Virus record (IMG/VR): IMGVR_UViG_3300009151_000004
Location: 1 to 45,778 of that record
From: a virus
Length of the DNA: 45,778 nt
Reading direction: 5' to 3' (one strand)
The position numbers and the translations under genes were made by a program. The notes under the pieces are model-generated. The model was not told where the DNA came from. It did no database searches and saw nothing but the letters and a program-made list of their open reading frames with translations. This document shows positions 16,562-24,684 of this stretch, one piece after another; position 1 is the first letter of the stretch, and every line of letters starts with the position of its first letter.

Positions 16562-17362
16562 GTGATGCCCCGAAGCATGAAGAATCGATGGTTGCTCCAG
16601 GGCCCTGAAGCTGGCAGCGAGGGCGGTGATGGAATTGGCGGAGGCGCAGGGTCAACCACTGGCGTTCCCAGCTCTACCACCGCTGGCGAGGGCGAGGGCG
16701 ACGACCTCTCCCGCGTGCGCCATGCCCTTGACCGCGAGCGGAACGTCAACCGGGAAAAGGATCGCCGGCTGGGGGCCCTGGAGGCGCAACTGAAGGAGCT
16801 GACCACCACGAACCCCGACGCGGTGCGGGCTGCTGAGGCCAAAGCGCAGCAGGCCCTGCAAGAGCGGCAGTTGATCGAAGAGCGCTCCCGCCTGGAGCGC
16901 GAGCAGATCGAAGCCAAGTATTCCCAGCAGCTCCAGCAGGCCAACACCGAACTACAGGCCGAACGAGAGGCCCGCCAGCGCGAGCTGGTCCGTGTCCATG
17001 CCGAGAAGGCCTTCATCGGCGCCAAGGGCTCCATGGTGGCCAGCACCATCGACGGTTCCACACCGTTTGATTCGGTGTGGGCACGCTTTGGCGACCACTT
17101 CCGCATCGAAAACGGGGCCCTGGTGGTGGTGGATGCCGCAGGCAACCCTGAGATTGACAGTGAGACCGGTAGGCGGTTTGAACCCACCAAATGGCTGGGT
17201 CGCCTGCAATCCGATCCGGTGTGGGGCCGCAACTTTGAGCCCGCCATGGGCAGCGGCAGCGGGGCCCGCAGCAGCCGTGATGGCCGCGTCTCCGTTGGCA
17301 AGGACCTGATGGCCCAGCCCCTCGGCTCCCTCTTTGCCGACGCCTTCGGTGGAGCGGCTTAG
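16562..17362 (+). CDS. Putative capsid scaffolding protein
   Basis: The protein has 266 residues from GTG 16562; ATG 16565 or 16577 are alternatives. Residues 15-45 are Gly/Ser-rich. Residues 48-145 form a long charged coiled coil (RVRHALDRERNVNREKDRRL, then Glu/Gln heptads). A compact C-terminal region follows (residues 150-266). Scaffolds of HK97-fold phages look like this and directly precede the major capsid gene, as here (17507). They line the procapsid interior and leave or are cleaved before packaging. No protease domain is visible. Confidence 0.75.
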   Translation: MMPRSMKNRWLLQGPEAGSEGGDGIGGGAGSTTGVPSSTTAGEGEGDDLSRVRHALDRERNVNREKDRRLGALEAQLKELTTTNPDAVRAAEAKAQQALQERQLIEERSRLEREQIEAKYSQQLQQANTELQAEREARQRELVRVHAEKAFIGAKGSMVASTIDGSTPFDSVWARFGDHFRIENGALVVVDAAGNPEIDSETGRRFEPTKWLGRLQSDPVWGRNFEPAMGSGSGARSSRDGRVSVGKDLMAQPLGSLFADAFGGAA

Positions 17363-17453
17363 GAAGCCGGGAAATATCGAACAGCAGGGACTGGCAGAGG
17401 GCGTGACGCCAATGCTGGTCCCAAATCAATCAGCTAGGCGTGAGGCCCTGCGG

Positions 17454-17504
17454 TGAATTTTCCGGCGTGATGCCACCCCCCTCTGACCTTCACCTGAATT
17501 TTCC
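17454..17504. repeat. Direct repeat TGAATTTTCC upstream of capsid gene
   Basis: TGAATTTTCC occurs at 17454-17463 and again at 17495-17504, just before ATG 17507. The whole gap 17363-17506 holds no gene that I can support. It could carry capsid-gene transcription or translation signals. Confidence 0.4.
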
Positions 17505-17506
17505 CC

Positions 17507-18421
17507 ATGGGATTAACCATTCTGGAAGCCGCCAAGCTGGAGGACAATCTCCAACGGGTGGCCATTACCCGCGCACTTGCGGAAAGCGAAATGATCCGCA
17601 TTCTCCCATTCAAGAATGTAACGGGAGGCCTAGATTATGCCGAAGAAGCTGAGCTGCCCTCTGTTGGCTTCCGTGCGTATAACGAGACTTACGACGAAAG
17701 CTACGGCGTCATTAACCCGCAATATGAACGTCTCAAGTTCATGGGGGGTGATATTGACGTTGATATGCAACGCATCAAGAACTTTGGCGGTGAAAGCAAG
17801 GCTCAGCAAATCGAAGCAAAGACGCGATCCATCCGTCTGACCTTTGAAGACAACATGATCAACGGAGATGAATCCGTTGATCCTCGCGCTTTTGATGGCC
17901 TTAAGACCCGTATCAATCTTGGCAGCTCTCAAGCTGTCAACGCCAACGGTGCTCTTTCGCTGTCAGTTCTTGACGAATTGATTGATGCGGTCGATGGAGA
18001 CACCAAGGTGCTCCACATGAACAAGGCAATGCGGCGCCGCCTTACTGCTGCAAGCCGGAACACCAGTCTTGGAGGGTTTATCACATTCTCCCAAGATGAG
18101 CTCGGCAAAAGGGCAACTTACTACAACGAATGTCGCATCGTTGTAACCGACACCAACGCTCAAAACGTCCAAATCCAGGGGTTCACCGAATCCGGCAGCA
18201 GCACCAGTATTTACTGTGTTGCTTACGGTGACATGCAAACCACCGGAATCCAGGGTCCGCGTACCGATGGAACCTTTGGCATTGATGTCAAGGAGTTTGG
18301 CGAAGTGCCGGATGCCCCCGTTGATCGCACTCGGATTGACTGGTCCATCGGTCTGGCAATTATGAACGGCCGCTCTGCCGCCAGGTGCTACGGAATCACC
18401 AACGCAGCTGTCGTTGCCTGA
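17507..18421 (+). CDS. Major capsid protein
   Basis: This 304-residue protein starts at ATG 17507, follows the scaffold gene, and is of the size expected for a mature HK97-fold capsid protein without a cleaved domain. Its features include an N-terminal helix (ILEAAKLEDNLQRVAITRAL), a middle with PQYERLKFMGGDIDVDMQ and a helix-rich P-like segment, and a beta-rich end (FGIDVKEFGEVPDAPVDR). The codon usage looks different from its neighbours (more A/T at third positions), as is common for very highly expressed genes. Its placement after the tail-tip genes is unusual. Confidence 0.75.
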   Translation: MGLTILEAAKLEDNLQRVAITRALAESEMIRILPFKNVTGGLDYAEEAELPSVGFRAYNETYDESYGVINPQYERLKFMGGDIDVDMQRIKNFGGESKAQQIEAKTRSIRLTFEDNMINGDESVDPRAFDGLKTRINLGSSQAVNANGALSLSVLDELIDAVDGDTKVLHMNKAMRRRLTAASRNTSLGGFITFSQDELGKRATYYNECRIVVTDTNAQNVQIQGFTESGSSTSIYCVAYGDMQTTGIQGPRTDGTFGIDVKEFGEVPDAPVDRTRIDWSIGLAIMNGRSAARCYGITNAAVVA

Positions 18422-18465
18422 TTGTCATTTTGCTCATTTTGCCCATTCTCTGAGGAACTGAATCC

Positions 18466-19146
18466 ATGTCTCGCGCTACTGGACTTACCCCCCGAAGGGG
18501 CTATCAAGTCGACGCCGAAACCATCCTGCTTGGTGCCGTCAAGGCCGGCGCCCGTGGCCGTGCCGCTGAAACCCGTACGGGTGCCGCTCGCCTACTCATC
18601 ACCAACCTGGCCGCCCAGGATGAGTGGAAGCTGGTCGCCGCCGGTGGCTCTGGTGCCTCTGGTGGCTACATCTTCCAGGCTGCCCATGTGGCCGAAGGCG
18701 CCGCCCTCAGCTCCGCCTCCACCTATGCGAACATCGGTGTGGTGACCGCTACCGCCGGTCAAATCAACGAGGTTGCCGTCAGCGGCAAGCAGATCCGCGA
18801 GGCCGTCAAGGTTGCCGGTTCGCTGACCGGTGATGTTCGGGTAAATGCCATCCGGCTCCGTCCTGGCACCGGCACGCTGAGCATCAGCAACGTGGCCCTA
18901 ACCTCCAACGTGGCCACGATCACCCTGTCCGCTGCCCACACGATGTTGGTCGGTGAGATCGTCACTGTGGGTTGCAGCAACCCGCTGGTGAATGGCACCT
19001 TCACCATCACGGCGGTGGCCTCCACCACCTTCAGCTACGCCTCGACCCAGAGCAACATCACCAGCGCTTCGGCGACTGGCACCGTGACCAATGGCGCTGC
19101 CGCTCCGGCTGGCACCAACACGGTGTACCTGGTTCCCGGCGAGTGA
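18466..19146 (+). CDS. Putative capsid decoration or head fibre protein
   Basis: The protein has 226 residues from ATG 18466. Upstream, GAGGAACTGAATCC gives a good ribosome binding site. Residues 1-135 form a small beta-rich domain. Residues 138-208 repeat the module inserted in the tail tube protein (SNVALTSNVATITLSAAH, NGTFTITAV, FSYASTQSNIT). It directly follows the capsid gene and ends before a strong terminator, so it should be made in high amounts. A decoration role on the capsid surface fits, and the shared module would then display the same fold on head and tail. Confidence 0.6.
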   Translation: MSRATGLTPRRGYQVDAETILLGAVKAGARGRAAETRTGAARLLITNLAAQDEWKLVAAGGSGASGGYIFQAAHVAEGAALSSASTYANIGVVTATAGQINEVAVSGKQIREAVKVAGSLTGDVRVNAIRLRPGTGTLSISNVALTSNVATITLSAAHTMLVGEIVTVGCSNPLVNGTFTITAVASTTFSYASTQSNITSASATGTVTNGAAAPAGTNTVYLVPGE

Positions 19147-19172
19147 GTCGCTAGGCGATTCGTGTTCACCTG

Positions 19173-19192
19173 GGGCCCTTCGGGGCCCTTTT
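19173..19192 (+). terminator. Intrinsic terminator after capsid genes
   Basis: A GGGCCC stem (19173-19178), TTCG loop and GGGCCC (19183-19188) are followed by TTTT. The tetraloop and GC stem make a very stable hairpin. It separates the capsid unit from the fibre genes. Confidence 0.85.
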
Positions 19193-19205
19193 CATTTGAG
19201 GCCTG

Positions 19206-19373
19206 ATGAACTTCCCGATTGGATACGGCATTAACCCGCAACCACCGCAGCAGAAGGCGGCCGAGGAACCCGTGCGCCCGCCGTCGGCCCGCAAGCGAGA
19301 ACGGGTGAAGGGTGGCCGGTTTGCTGCAGACGACCCGGCAACGGCAAAAGATGAAGCGTGGGCGGAAAGCTGA
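19206..19373 (+). CDS. Small phage protein with KGGRF-ADDP motif
   Basis: ATG 19206 to TGA 19373 gives 55 residues. The C-terminal half contains RERVKGGRFAADDPATAKDE followed by AW. I recognise K-G-[GK]-[RK]-F-x-A-D-D-P-x-T-x-x-x-E-A-W as a recurring motif of very small phage proteins near capsid genes, with no known function. The last codons overlap a GGAAAGCT element (19364). Confidence 0.65.
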   Translation: MNFPIGYGINPQPPQQKAAEEPVRPPSARKRERVKGGRFAADDPATAKDEAWAES

Positions 19374-19380
19374 AGCAGCG
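19364..19380 (+). promoter_or_regulatory. Start-associated GGAAAGCT element, copy 9
   Basis: GGAAAGCTGAAGCAGCG begins inside the end of the previous gene and lies 28 nt before GTG 19392. Confidence 0.5.
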
Positions 19381-19391
19381 AGGCGTGAGCT

Positions 19392-19751
19392 GTGGCCTGG
19401 GTCGAAAGCGAAGCGATCACCTTGGAGCAGGGGCTCGATGGACTGGTCAAGTTTGAACTGTTCAATGACGGTGCCATGACGGAGCCGTGGCCGTTCCCAT
19501 CGTGGGACGTGAATGCTGTGTTGAGCGATGAGAAGGGACGGACGAGCTATGCGCTGACCACCGTGGTGGATGCCATTAATGGAATTGTGAATGTGATCGT
19601 GCCAGAGGCAGTCGTCAATTCGCTCAAGGTCACGAAGGGATGGTTTTTGGATGTCCTGATGGTGGCCCCAGGCAACGTCCAAGCCGATGACCACCACCTG
19701 GCCTATCTGCCCGTGACCGTGGCCGCCAGGCCCGCCAGGAGGGACGCATGA
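19392..19751 (+). CDS. Hypothetical fibre-associated protein
   Basis: The protein has 119 residues from GTG 19392, and its stop overlaps the next ATG. The sequence is beta-rich with an early LEQGLDGLVKFELFNDGA segment and a later TKGWFLDVLM. It resembles in general layout the small beta-sandwich proteins that sit at the base of receptor-binding fibres. The exact family is not recognised. Coupling to the fibre gene 19748 suggests an attachment partner. Confidence 0.6.
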   Translation: MAWVESEAITLEQGLDGLVKFELFNDGAMTEPWPFPSWDVNAVLSDEKGRTSYALTTVVDAINGIVNVIVPEAVVNSLKVTKGWFLDVLMVAPGNVQADDHHLAYLPVTVAARPARRDA

Positions 19752-21163
19752 CCTGCCCAACCGTTATCCAGGTCACCACTGGCACAGGACCCCCAGGGGT
19801 CGGCCTACCAGCAGGAACGGCGGATGCGGGCAAGTTCGTGCGGAAGGCCGGCAGTACGCCCTACGCCTATGAGTTGGTATCGCAAGATCAGGTCAACAAC
19901 CTTGGTACCGCAGCATCCCGCGACGTGCCCGCCACGGGCGACGCCGGCGCAACTCAGGTGGTGCTGGGCAGCGACGCACGGCTGAGCAACTCCCGCGAGT
20001 GGGCCGCTGCCACTGTCACCCAGGCTCAGGCCGAGGCCGGCACGTCAACCAGCCGCTTCGCATTCACGCCCCAGCGGGTGTTCCAGGCCGCAGCCGCATG
20101 GTGGCAGGCCAACTCCTCGGCGGTTGGCCGTGCCCTGGCCACTGCTGCCACTCAGGCAGATGGGAGGACGGCCCTGGGACTGGGGTCGGCGGCAACTGCG
20201 GCCACTGGTGACTTTGCTGCGGCCTCTCACTCCCAGGCTTGGTCAACCATCACCGGCACCCCTACGAGCGTTGCTGGGTATGGCATCACCGACGCCCTGA
20301 GCACAGGCGCTGCAGCATCCACCTACCAGCCCCTGAGCGCCAATCTGACGGCACTGGGGGCCAATAATGCGTCCTACTACATATCCAGGGCCAACCATAC
20401 CGGCACGCAGGCGGCTAGCACAATCACGGGCCTGGCCACCGTCGCCACCACCGGCGCCTATGGCGACCTGTCTGGACGCCCCACGGCATTTGATCCCGCC
20501 TCCCCTGGCCCCATCGGCGGCACGGCTGCAGCAGCCGGGAGTTTCACCGCCCTGGTGGCCTCCTCTTCCATGCTGTTGCCGGCTGCCGCCCCTGGCACCC
20601 CGGCAGCCGGCCACGTTTATCGGGTCGTCAATCAGCTCCGTTACCGAGATTCCACGGCCACTGAGCAGGTTCTGCTCTATGGCACGGGTAATCTGTCAAA
20701 CCTTACCGACGCCGCAGCGGCACGGACCAATTTGGGCCTTGGCACGCTGGCTGTGGCTGGGGCAGGTGGAGGGCTTTCGGTTCAATCGGGGTCGCTGGTG
20801 CCCATCGATCACATCGCTCTTGTATGCACAAATAACGATGAAACAGGAACCACTGGAAGCAATAGAGCAGAAAAAAGGATTCACCGTGCTTTTATTGTAA
20901 TTGGCTGCTATTGGGAGTGCGCAACAACTGGCAGCACATCTAGCCAGGCCATGCCCTACCTGCGGCCAAGTAGCACGGGCACTAAGGCCAGCTTGTTAAC
21001 GGGTAACGCAGTTCTTGCTGCGTCGGCTGGTTACATCGATGTTTCCGCAAATCTTACCGGCACGCTCACTGGTGTCGCCGGTGATTCTGTTGGCGTTGAT
21101 CTAAACGCCGTTGGCACCGGCGCCAAGGGCCACATCCTCACCATCGTCGTTCGCTATTCCTGA
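19748..21163 (+). CDS. Tail fibre protein
   Basis: This 471-residue protein has an ATG overlapping the previous stop. The composition is Ala/Thr/Gly/Ser-rich. Repeated short units of the ALGLGSAATA / TNLGLGTLA type at about residues 135-150 and 315-335, plus TGDA..VLGSDARLS, are typical of trimeric phage fibre shafts. The last 130 residues form a distinct beta-rich tip containing Cys residues. The DNA turns AT-richer at about 20820, where this tip begins. It probably binds the host surface, with the tip as the variable part. Confidence 0.75.
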   Translation: MTCPTVIQVTTGTGPPGVGLPAGTADAGKFVRKAGSTPYAYELVSQDQVNNLGTAASRDVPATGDAGATQVVLGSDARLSNSREWAAATVTQAQAEAGTSTSRFAFTPQRVFQAAAAWWQANSSAVGRALATAATQADGRTALGLGSAATAATGDFAAASHSQAWSTITGTPTSVAGYGITDALSTGAAASTYQPLSANLTALGANNASYYISRANHTGTQAASTITGLATVATTGAYGDLSGRPTAFDPASPGPIGGTAAAAGSFTALVASSSMLLPAAAPGTPAAGHVYRVVNQLRYRDSTATEQVLLYGTGNLSNLTDAAAARTNLGLGTLAVAGAGGGLSVQSGSLVPIDHIALVCTNNDETGTTGSNRAEKRIHRAFIVIGCYWECATTGSTSSQAMPYLRPSSTGTKASLLTGNAVLAASAGYIDVSANLTGTLTGVAGDSVGVDLNAVGTGAKGHILTIVVRYS

Positions 21164-21165
21164 AC

Positions 21166-21801
21166 ATGACCACAACCGCCAACAATCCAATTACCAAGGT
21201 TGAGTATTACGTTGACGGCCCTTTCGAGGGCGATAGCGTTAAACGCTATGTCCCGGTTGAGAATGGTCAGGTTCTAAAGCCTGCCGGGGTTAAGTGGCCT
21301 TTCAATTTGGGAGCGCCTCATGATATGCCAAGCGACTACTACGAACTGGAGCCATTCCATGGCGTCGACTTTGATCAGCGTTTGCTTTTTGTGGACAACG
21401 AGAAAAGCGGCTGGCGACTGGAGGCATTCAGCCCGAAGCCCCCAGCTGGTCACCCTCAAGGCCGGTATTTCAAGGTTGAAGTCACCAAGCGACGTAGCTC
21501 CGATGAATTGCGCGTACTTGTAAAGGGCTACTATAACCAAGCCAATGGACAATTATGGCCCCAGGAAAGCGGCTACGCAGAAAAGCTTGCATACGCTAAA
21601 GAGCAACTCTCTAGAAATAATCAGCAATTACAGAACACGCTTCAGCAGTATCGAGACGTTGTAAATAGACATGAGCAGTTAATTGCGGCCTCGTTTGCCA
21701 ATGACGCCAATCTTGCAAAACTAAATGCCGAAATTGATGCCGCCGGTGAAACTGGGTTTATTGATTTTCACCCAGAGGACGGATGGATCACCGGCATCTA
21801 G
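21166..21801 (+). CDS. Hypothetical protein with C-terminal coiled coil
   Basis: This 211-residue protein starts at ATG 21166. Residues 1-125 are beta-type and aromatic (YYVDGPFEGDSVKRYVPVEN), as in small fibre-tip or chaperone domains. Residues 140-195 form a Gln/Asn/Glu-rich coiled coil. It follows the fibre gene with a 2-nt gap and could be a fibre tip, a fibre assembly protein or a second adhesin. I do not recognise the family. Confidence 0.6.
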   Translation: MTTTANNPITKVEYYVDGPFEGDSVKRYVPVENGQVLKPAGVKWPFNLGAPHDMPSDYYELEPFHGVDFDQRLLFVDNEKSGWRLEAFSPKPPAGHPQGRYFKVEVTKRRSSDELRVLVKGYYNQANGQLWPQESGYAEKLAYAKEQLSRNNQQLQNTLQQYRDVVNRHEQLIAASFANDANLAKLNAEIDAAGETGFIDFHPEDGWITGI

Positions 21802-21845
21802 CGCCTTCCTGGATCACCCCCGCCAGGGGAGCACCTAATCGAGCC

Positions 21846-22664
21846 ATGCAGATCATCTACCGCCGCCGTACAGCCAGCTACACCCCAACCGACACCGACG
21901 CCATCGCCTACCTGTCGGCGCTGGCAACGGCGGACGTTGCTACTCCTGGCGCCATCGTGCAGCAGGCGGTGGACACATATTTCCAAGGGCTGAAGTCAAA
22001 CAGCCTCTGGACACTGGTCAATCAGATCTACCTCTTTTGTGGTCCACTTACGCTGGCTGGTGCGCTGACGGCTGCCAAGGGATCTAGCCCAACAAATAAT
22101 GGCTTTGGTTCTGGTGATTACAACCAGAAACTAGGACTACCAGGAAACGGAGCAAGCAAATACTTAAGCATCAATACAGCAAGCAACTCAATTAACACTA
22201 CTTCGCATCACTTTTCAGTCACCTGTAGCGGCGGCATGGAAACCAGCGGAGATAGAATCGCCGTTGGTTCTTATGGCAGCTCTAGTGCAAGCTTATTATC
22301 ACTGGATTCATTCGGGGCCGCTGGTATTAACCGAGCTTTCCGGTCTGGTACTTACGTGTTTGGTCAATTTCCAAATCTATCCACTGGTCTAGGTGCCAGT
22401 GGCTATCTATGTGGTTCCAGGACCGCGATCAATGCCGCCTTTATTGACTACAACGGCACAACAGCTAGCAATTCTTCTAGCGTATCTCCAACCTTTATCA
22501 CAGGCTCGCCTTATCTATATGCGTTAAATGTTAACGGAACCGCACAATACTTTAGCGCGATGTCTCTCCAGATCTTTACCAGAGGAGCCGGTCTTACCAC
22601 GGCCCAGTCTGCCACCCTGCGCAGCCTGAATAATTCCTATATTGCCGCCATTTCGGCAATCTAA
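21846..22664 (+). CDS. Putative LamG-like adhesin / fibre protein
   Basis: The protein has 272 residues from ATG 21846; an upstream in-frame extension to 21783 would overlap the previous gene. Residues 1-70 are a mixed anchor containing AIVQQAVDTYFQGLKSNSLW. The remaining 200 residues are Ser/Gly/Asn-rich and beta-type with a final TTAQSATLRSLNNSYIAA helix, the shape of phage LamG-like sugar-binding modules. The layout parallels the end of the tail tip protein (11191), and both are AT-richer than their surroundings. Confidence 0.6.
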   Translation: MQIIYRRRTASYTPTDTDAIAYLSALATADVATPGAIVQQAVDTYFQGLKSNSLWTLVNQIYLFCGPLTLAGALTAAKGSSPTNNGFGSGDYNQKLGLPGNGASKYLSINTASNSINTTSHHFSVTCSGGMETSGDRIAVGSYGSSSASLLSLDSFGAAGINRAFRSGTYVFGQFPNLSTGLGASGYLCGSRTAINAAFIDYNGTTASNSSSVSPTFITGSPYLYALNVNGTAQYFSAMSLQIFTRGAGLTTAQSATLRSLNNSYIAAISAI

Positions 22665-22665
22665 A

Positions 22666-22902
22666 ATGGATCTATCAGCTCTGCAAAGAATTACCATGGG
22701 ACCAGAAGCCGCCATCGCTCTTGCTGCATTAGCCACCGCAATTTGCGGAAGTGGCGTCAAGGCTCTTTATCAGATCGCCAAGGGCCTGGGGAGCTTTGAG
22801 GCCCGTATTGGGATCTGGATCGAGCACAGCGAAAGACGGTTTAATCATCTGGAAAAAATTACAGATGAGCATGATGAGCGATTGAGGCAGGGGAAGCTAT
22901 GA
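22666..22902 (+). CDS. Putative holin-like protein with one membrane segment
   Basis: The protein has 78 residues from ATG 22666, one nt after the previous stop. Residues 19-45 (PEAAIALAALATAICGSGVK and on) form one probable membrane segment. A charged helix follows (residues 55-78: RRFNHLEKITDEHDERLRQ). Its stop overlaps the next start. It lies at the head of the lysis cassette before the endolysin, so a holin or holin-associated role is likely but not proven. Confidence 0.55.
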   Translation: MDLSALQRITMGPEAAIALAALATAICGSGVKALYQIAKGLGSFEARIGIWIEHSERRFNHLEKITDEHDERLRQGKL

Positions 22903-23105
22903 GCAAATTCCTTGGCCCCTGCCTGCTGTTTGCCGGCCTCTGCCTACTAGCCAGCGCGAGTGTGGGCGTTGCTGATTGGGCCGCGTGCCTGCGTGGTCAG
23001 GGTGGTGCAGCGTGCCGGGCCCCCCGGTCCGATGCCATGGCGGCCCTCAGTGGCGCCGCAAACGTGGCCCTTGGTGTGGCCCTGCAGGATAGGGGGTCGC
23101 CCTAA
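22899..23105 (+). CDS. Small membrane or secreted protein in lysis cassette
   Basis: This 68-residue protein has an ATG overlapping the previous stop. The N-terminal hydrophobic segment (residues 4-27) resembles a signal anchor. A second weakly hydrophobic stretch covers residues 46-62. Two Cys residues sit between them (WAACLRGQGGAAC). No classical lipobox is seen, so it is not an obvious Rz1-type lipoprotein. Candidates are a second holin component or a spanin-like protein. It ends tail-to-tail with the minus-strand gene at 23102. Confidence 0.5.
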   Translation: MSKFLGPCLLFAGLCLLASASVGVADWAACLRGQGGAACRAPRSDAMAALSGAANVALGVALQDRGSP

Positions 23106-23440
23106 ACAGGTTGGGCGTGAAAAGCCTCTAGCAACTCGTCCTGCCAGGGCTCCAGATCCTCCGCCGTCGTGTCCGCCCTGGCAATGATGATCGGCTCGAA
23201 ATTGACGATCTCGGCTTTGGTGCTGCTGATGATTTTGACCGTCACGCCGACGATGCCGCGATGGATGCAAGCGGCTGAAAACATGGTGCCCCCTGGCAGC
23301 AGATCAAAAGCACGTCCCATGATCCCAAGGCGCCGCCTGCCTTTCAACGGAAAAACCCGCTCCAGGTCCCAGGAGATAGCGGCTGTTGGCACGGCGGCGG
23401 CTGGTGTTGCGTCAGCTTGCCGGGAAACCTGGGGCAGCAT
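23102..23440 (-). CDS. Hypothetical minus-strand protein in lysis region
   Basis: The protein has 112 residues from the ATG complement at 23440. It has a protein-like mix: an amphipathic middle (LERVFPLKGRRRLGIMGRAF), a beta-rich stretch GIVGVTVKIISSTKAEIV and an acidic end DLEPWQDELLEAF. I do not recognise it. It diverges from the endolysin gene with only 10 nt between starts, so their initiation signals must overlap. An opposite-strand frame at 23169-23447 with a hydrophobic segment is the alternative reading, which I consider less likely. Confidence 0.45.
   Translation of the reverse strand: MLPQVSRQADATPAAAVPTAAISWDLERVFPLKGRRRLGIMGRAFDLLPGGTMFSAACIHRGIVGVTVKIISSTKAEIVNFEPIIIARADTTAEDLEPWQDELLEAFHAQPV
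23423..23435 (+). promoter_or_regulatory. Start-associated GGAAA element, variant copy
   Basis: GGAAACCTGGGGC begins 28 nt before ATG 23451 of the endolysin gene, the common spacing. It shares GGAAACCTG with the variant at 2988. Confidence 0.4.
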
Positions 23441-23450
23441 GAACTGATCA

Positions 23451-24158
23451 ATGGCCCCTTCGATTCGGCTTGATGCGGCGGCACTGGCTACCACCACCCC
23501 AATCCTTCCGCACCAACAGGCGGCCTGGAACTGGCTCCAGGAACAACTGACGGCACCCCAGGTGTCGGAATTTGCGGAACTGTTTAGGGCTGACCCTCCG
23601 GCCAAGCAAGCCCCCGCCAGGCCATCCTCAAACCCCCTCAGCGGCTTCCCGTATTTTCCGCAACTTGACAACGGCCCCGAGGGGTGGCGGCAGTGCCAAA
23701 CGTCGTCCCTGGCCATGTGCCTTTCCTACCTGGGTGTGGCCGGCATCCACGACGACACCGACTACCTGAGGGTGGTGCAACGCTACGGGGACACCACCAG
23801 CCAGGTTGCGCACCAGGCCGCGCTCAAGGCCCTGGGTGTCAAGGCTCGCTTCGTGCAGGACTGCACCGCTGCCCAGGTTCAGGCGGAGATAGGGGCCGGC
23901 TTGCCGGTGGCAATGGGAGTCCTGCATCATGGCCCCGTGCGCGCACCGGCCGGCGGCGGCCATTGGATCACCGCCTATGGGTTCAATGCGACCAGCTACC
24001 TCGTGAACGACCCATACGGAGAGCTGGACCTGATCAATGGCCAATGGCTGCGGACAGGGGGTAGCACCGGCAAAGCGCTCCACTACAGCTTCCGCAACCT
24101 GAACCCGAGGTGGCTCCCGGAGGGCCCCGCCAGCGGCTGGGCCTGGCTGTTCTCCTAA
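23451..24158 (+). CDS. Endolysin, C39-like cysteine peptidase
   Basis: This 235-residue protein starts at ATG 23451. Residues 66-200 match a C39-type papain-like peptidase: YFPQLDN, then WRQCQTSSLAMCLSYLG with the probable nucleophile Cys82, then GGHWITAYGFN with His171, then VNDPYGELD with Asp187. Such enzymes cut peptide bonds in peptidoglycan and serve as endolysins. Residues 1-60 are helical and Pro-rich and could be a cell-wall-binding or linker region. There is no signal peptide, so release would depend on the holin candidates just upstream. Confidence 0.8.
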   Translation: MAPSIRLDAAALATTTPILPHQQAAWNWLQEQLTAPQVSEFAELFRADPPAKQAPARPSSNPLSGFPYFPQLDNGPEGWRQCQTSSLAMCLSYLGVAGIHDDTDYLRVVQRYGDTTSQVAHQAALKALGVKARFVQDCTAAQVQAEIGAGLPVAMGVLHHGPVRAPAGGGHWITAYGFNATSYLVNDPYGELDLINGQWLRTGGSTGKALHYSFRNLNPRWLPEGPASGWAWLFS

Positions 24159-24376
24159 ACCCCAGGGTCAGGCAGCGGAGATGGCCCCACGGTGGGCTCT
24201 GAGACGCCCGTGACGGCCAAGGCGATCCCTTTTTCGAGGCAAAGTCTCCGCAGCTTGTTCCACGCACCGGCGCCAGAGTGTGACTCGACGCAATGATCTC
24301 CGGCGCAGAGGCGCCAGACTGGCTGACCGGCGACGACCACGACTTCCTGAACGGGGACCAGGGGCTTTGAAGTCAC
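24155..24376 (-). CDS. Hypothetical 73-residue protein
   Basis: Minus strand, from a GTG complement at 24376 to a stop overlapping the endolysin stop. It contains GQPVWRLCAGDHCVESHSG and AWNKLRRLCLEKGIALAV, a compact alternation of strand and helix with three Cys residues. I do not recognise the family. The sequence is more protein-like than the other frames here, but the support is moderate. Confidence 0.45.
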   Translation of the reverse strand: MTSKPLVPVQEVVVVAGQPVWRLCAGDHCVESHSGAGAWNKLRRLCLEKGIALAVTGVSEPTVGPSPLPDPGV

Positions 24377-24428
24377 GGGATCGGCGCCATCTGCTGAAGG
24401 TTTCCGGGGGCCACAAAATGGGCGCCCT

Positions 24429-24599
24429 ATGAACCACCGCCGAAAAACCCTGCCACGACTGAGGCCGCACTACGACATCCGCGAAATTGACGAGGATTTG
24501 TATCTGGCTGTCCTGGCCTGCCGTTTGAGTCAAAATGCGGACCCTGACAGCGATCTGGAGTGTGCGCCGCCATCCCTCCAAGTGACAGGAAGGGACTGA
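24429..24599 (+). CDS. Small protein upstream of integrase
   Basis: ATG 24429 to TGA 24599 gives 56 residues. It has a basic N-terminus (HRRKTLPRLR) followed by an acidic helix (YDIREIDEDLYLAVLACRLS). I do not recognise it. It runs in the same direction as the integrase and is separated from it by the inverted repeat at 24623. Confidence 0.4.
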   Translation: MNHRRKTLPRLRPHYDIREIDEDLYLAVLACRLSQNADPDSDLECAPPSLQVTGRD

Positions 24600-24622
24600 A
24601 AGGGCCTCGGAATCCGTCGGTT

Positions 24623-24639
24623 ATGCACGGCTCGTGCAT
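24623..24639. repeat. Inverted repeat upstream of integrase
   Basis: ATGCACG-GCT-CGTGCAT is a perfect 7-bp inverted repeat with a 3-nt centre, 46 nt before the integrase start. It could be an integrase/excisionase arm site, part of attP or an operator for int. Confidence 0.5.
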
Positions 24640-24684
24640 CATGCTCAAGTCGGCAAAACGGACGCGTCGTATTCGCACCCCACC

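Noticed and set aside
23169-23447. Plus-strand frame with a hydrophobic segment in the lysis region
   Set aside because: It could pass for a holin, but the opposite frame 23102-23440 is more protein-like, and holin candidates already exist at 22666 and 22899.
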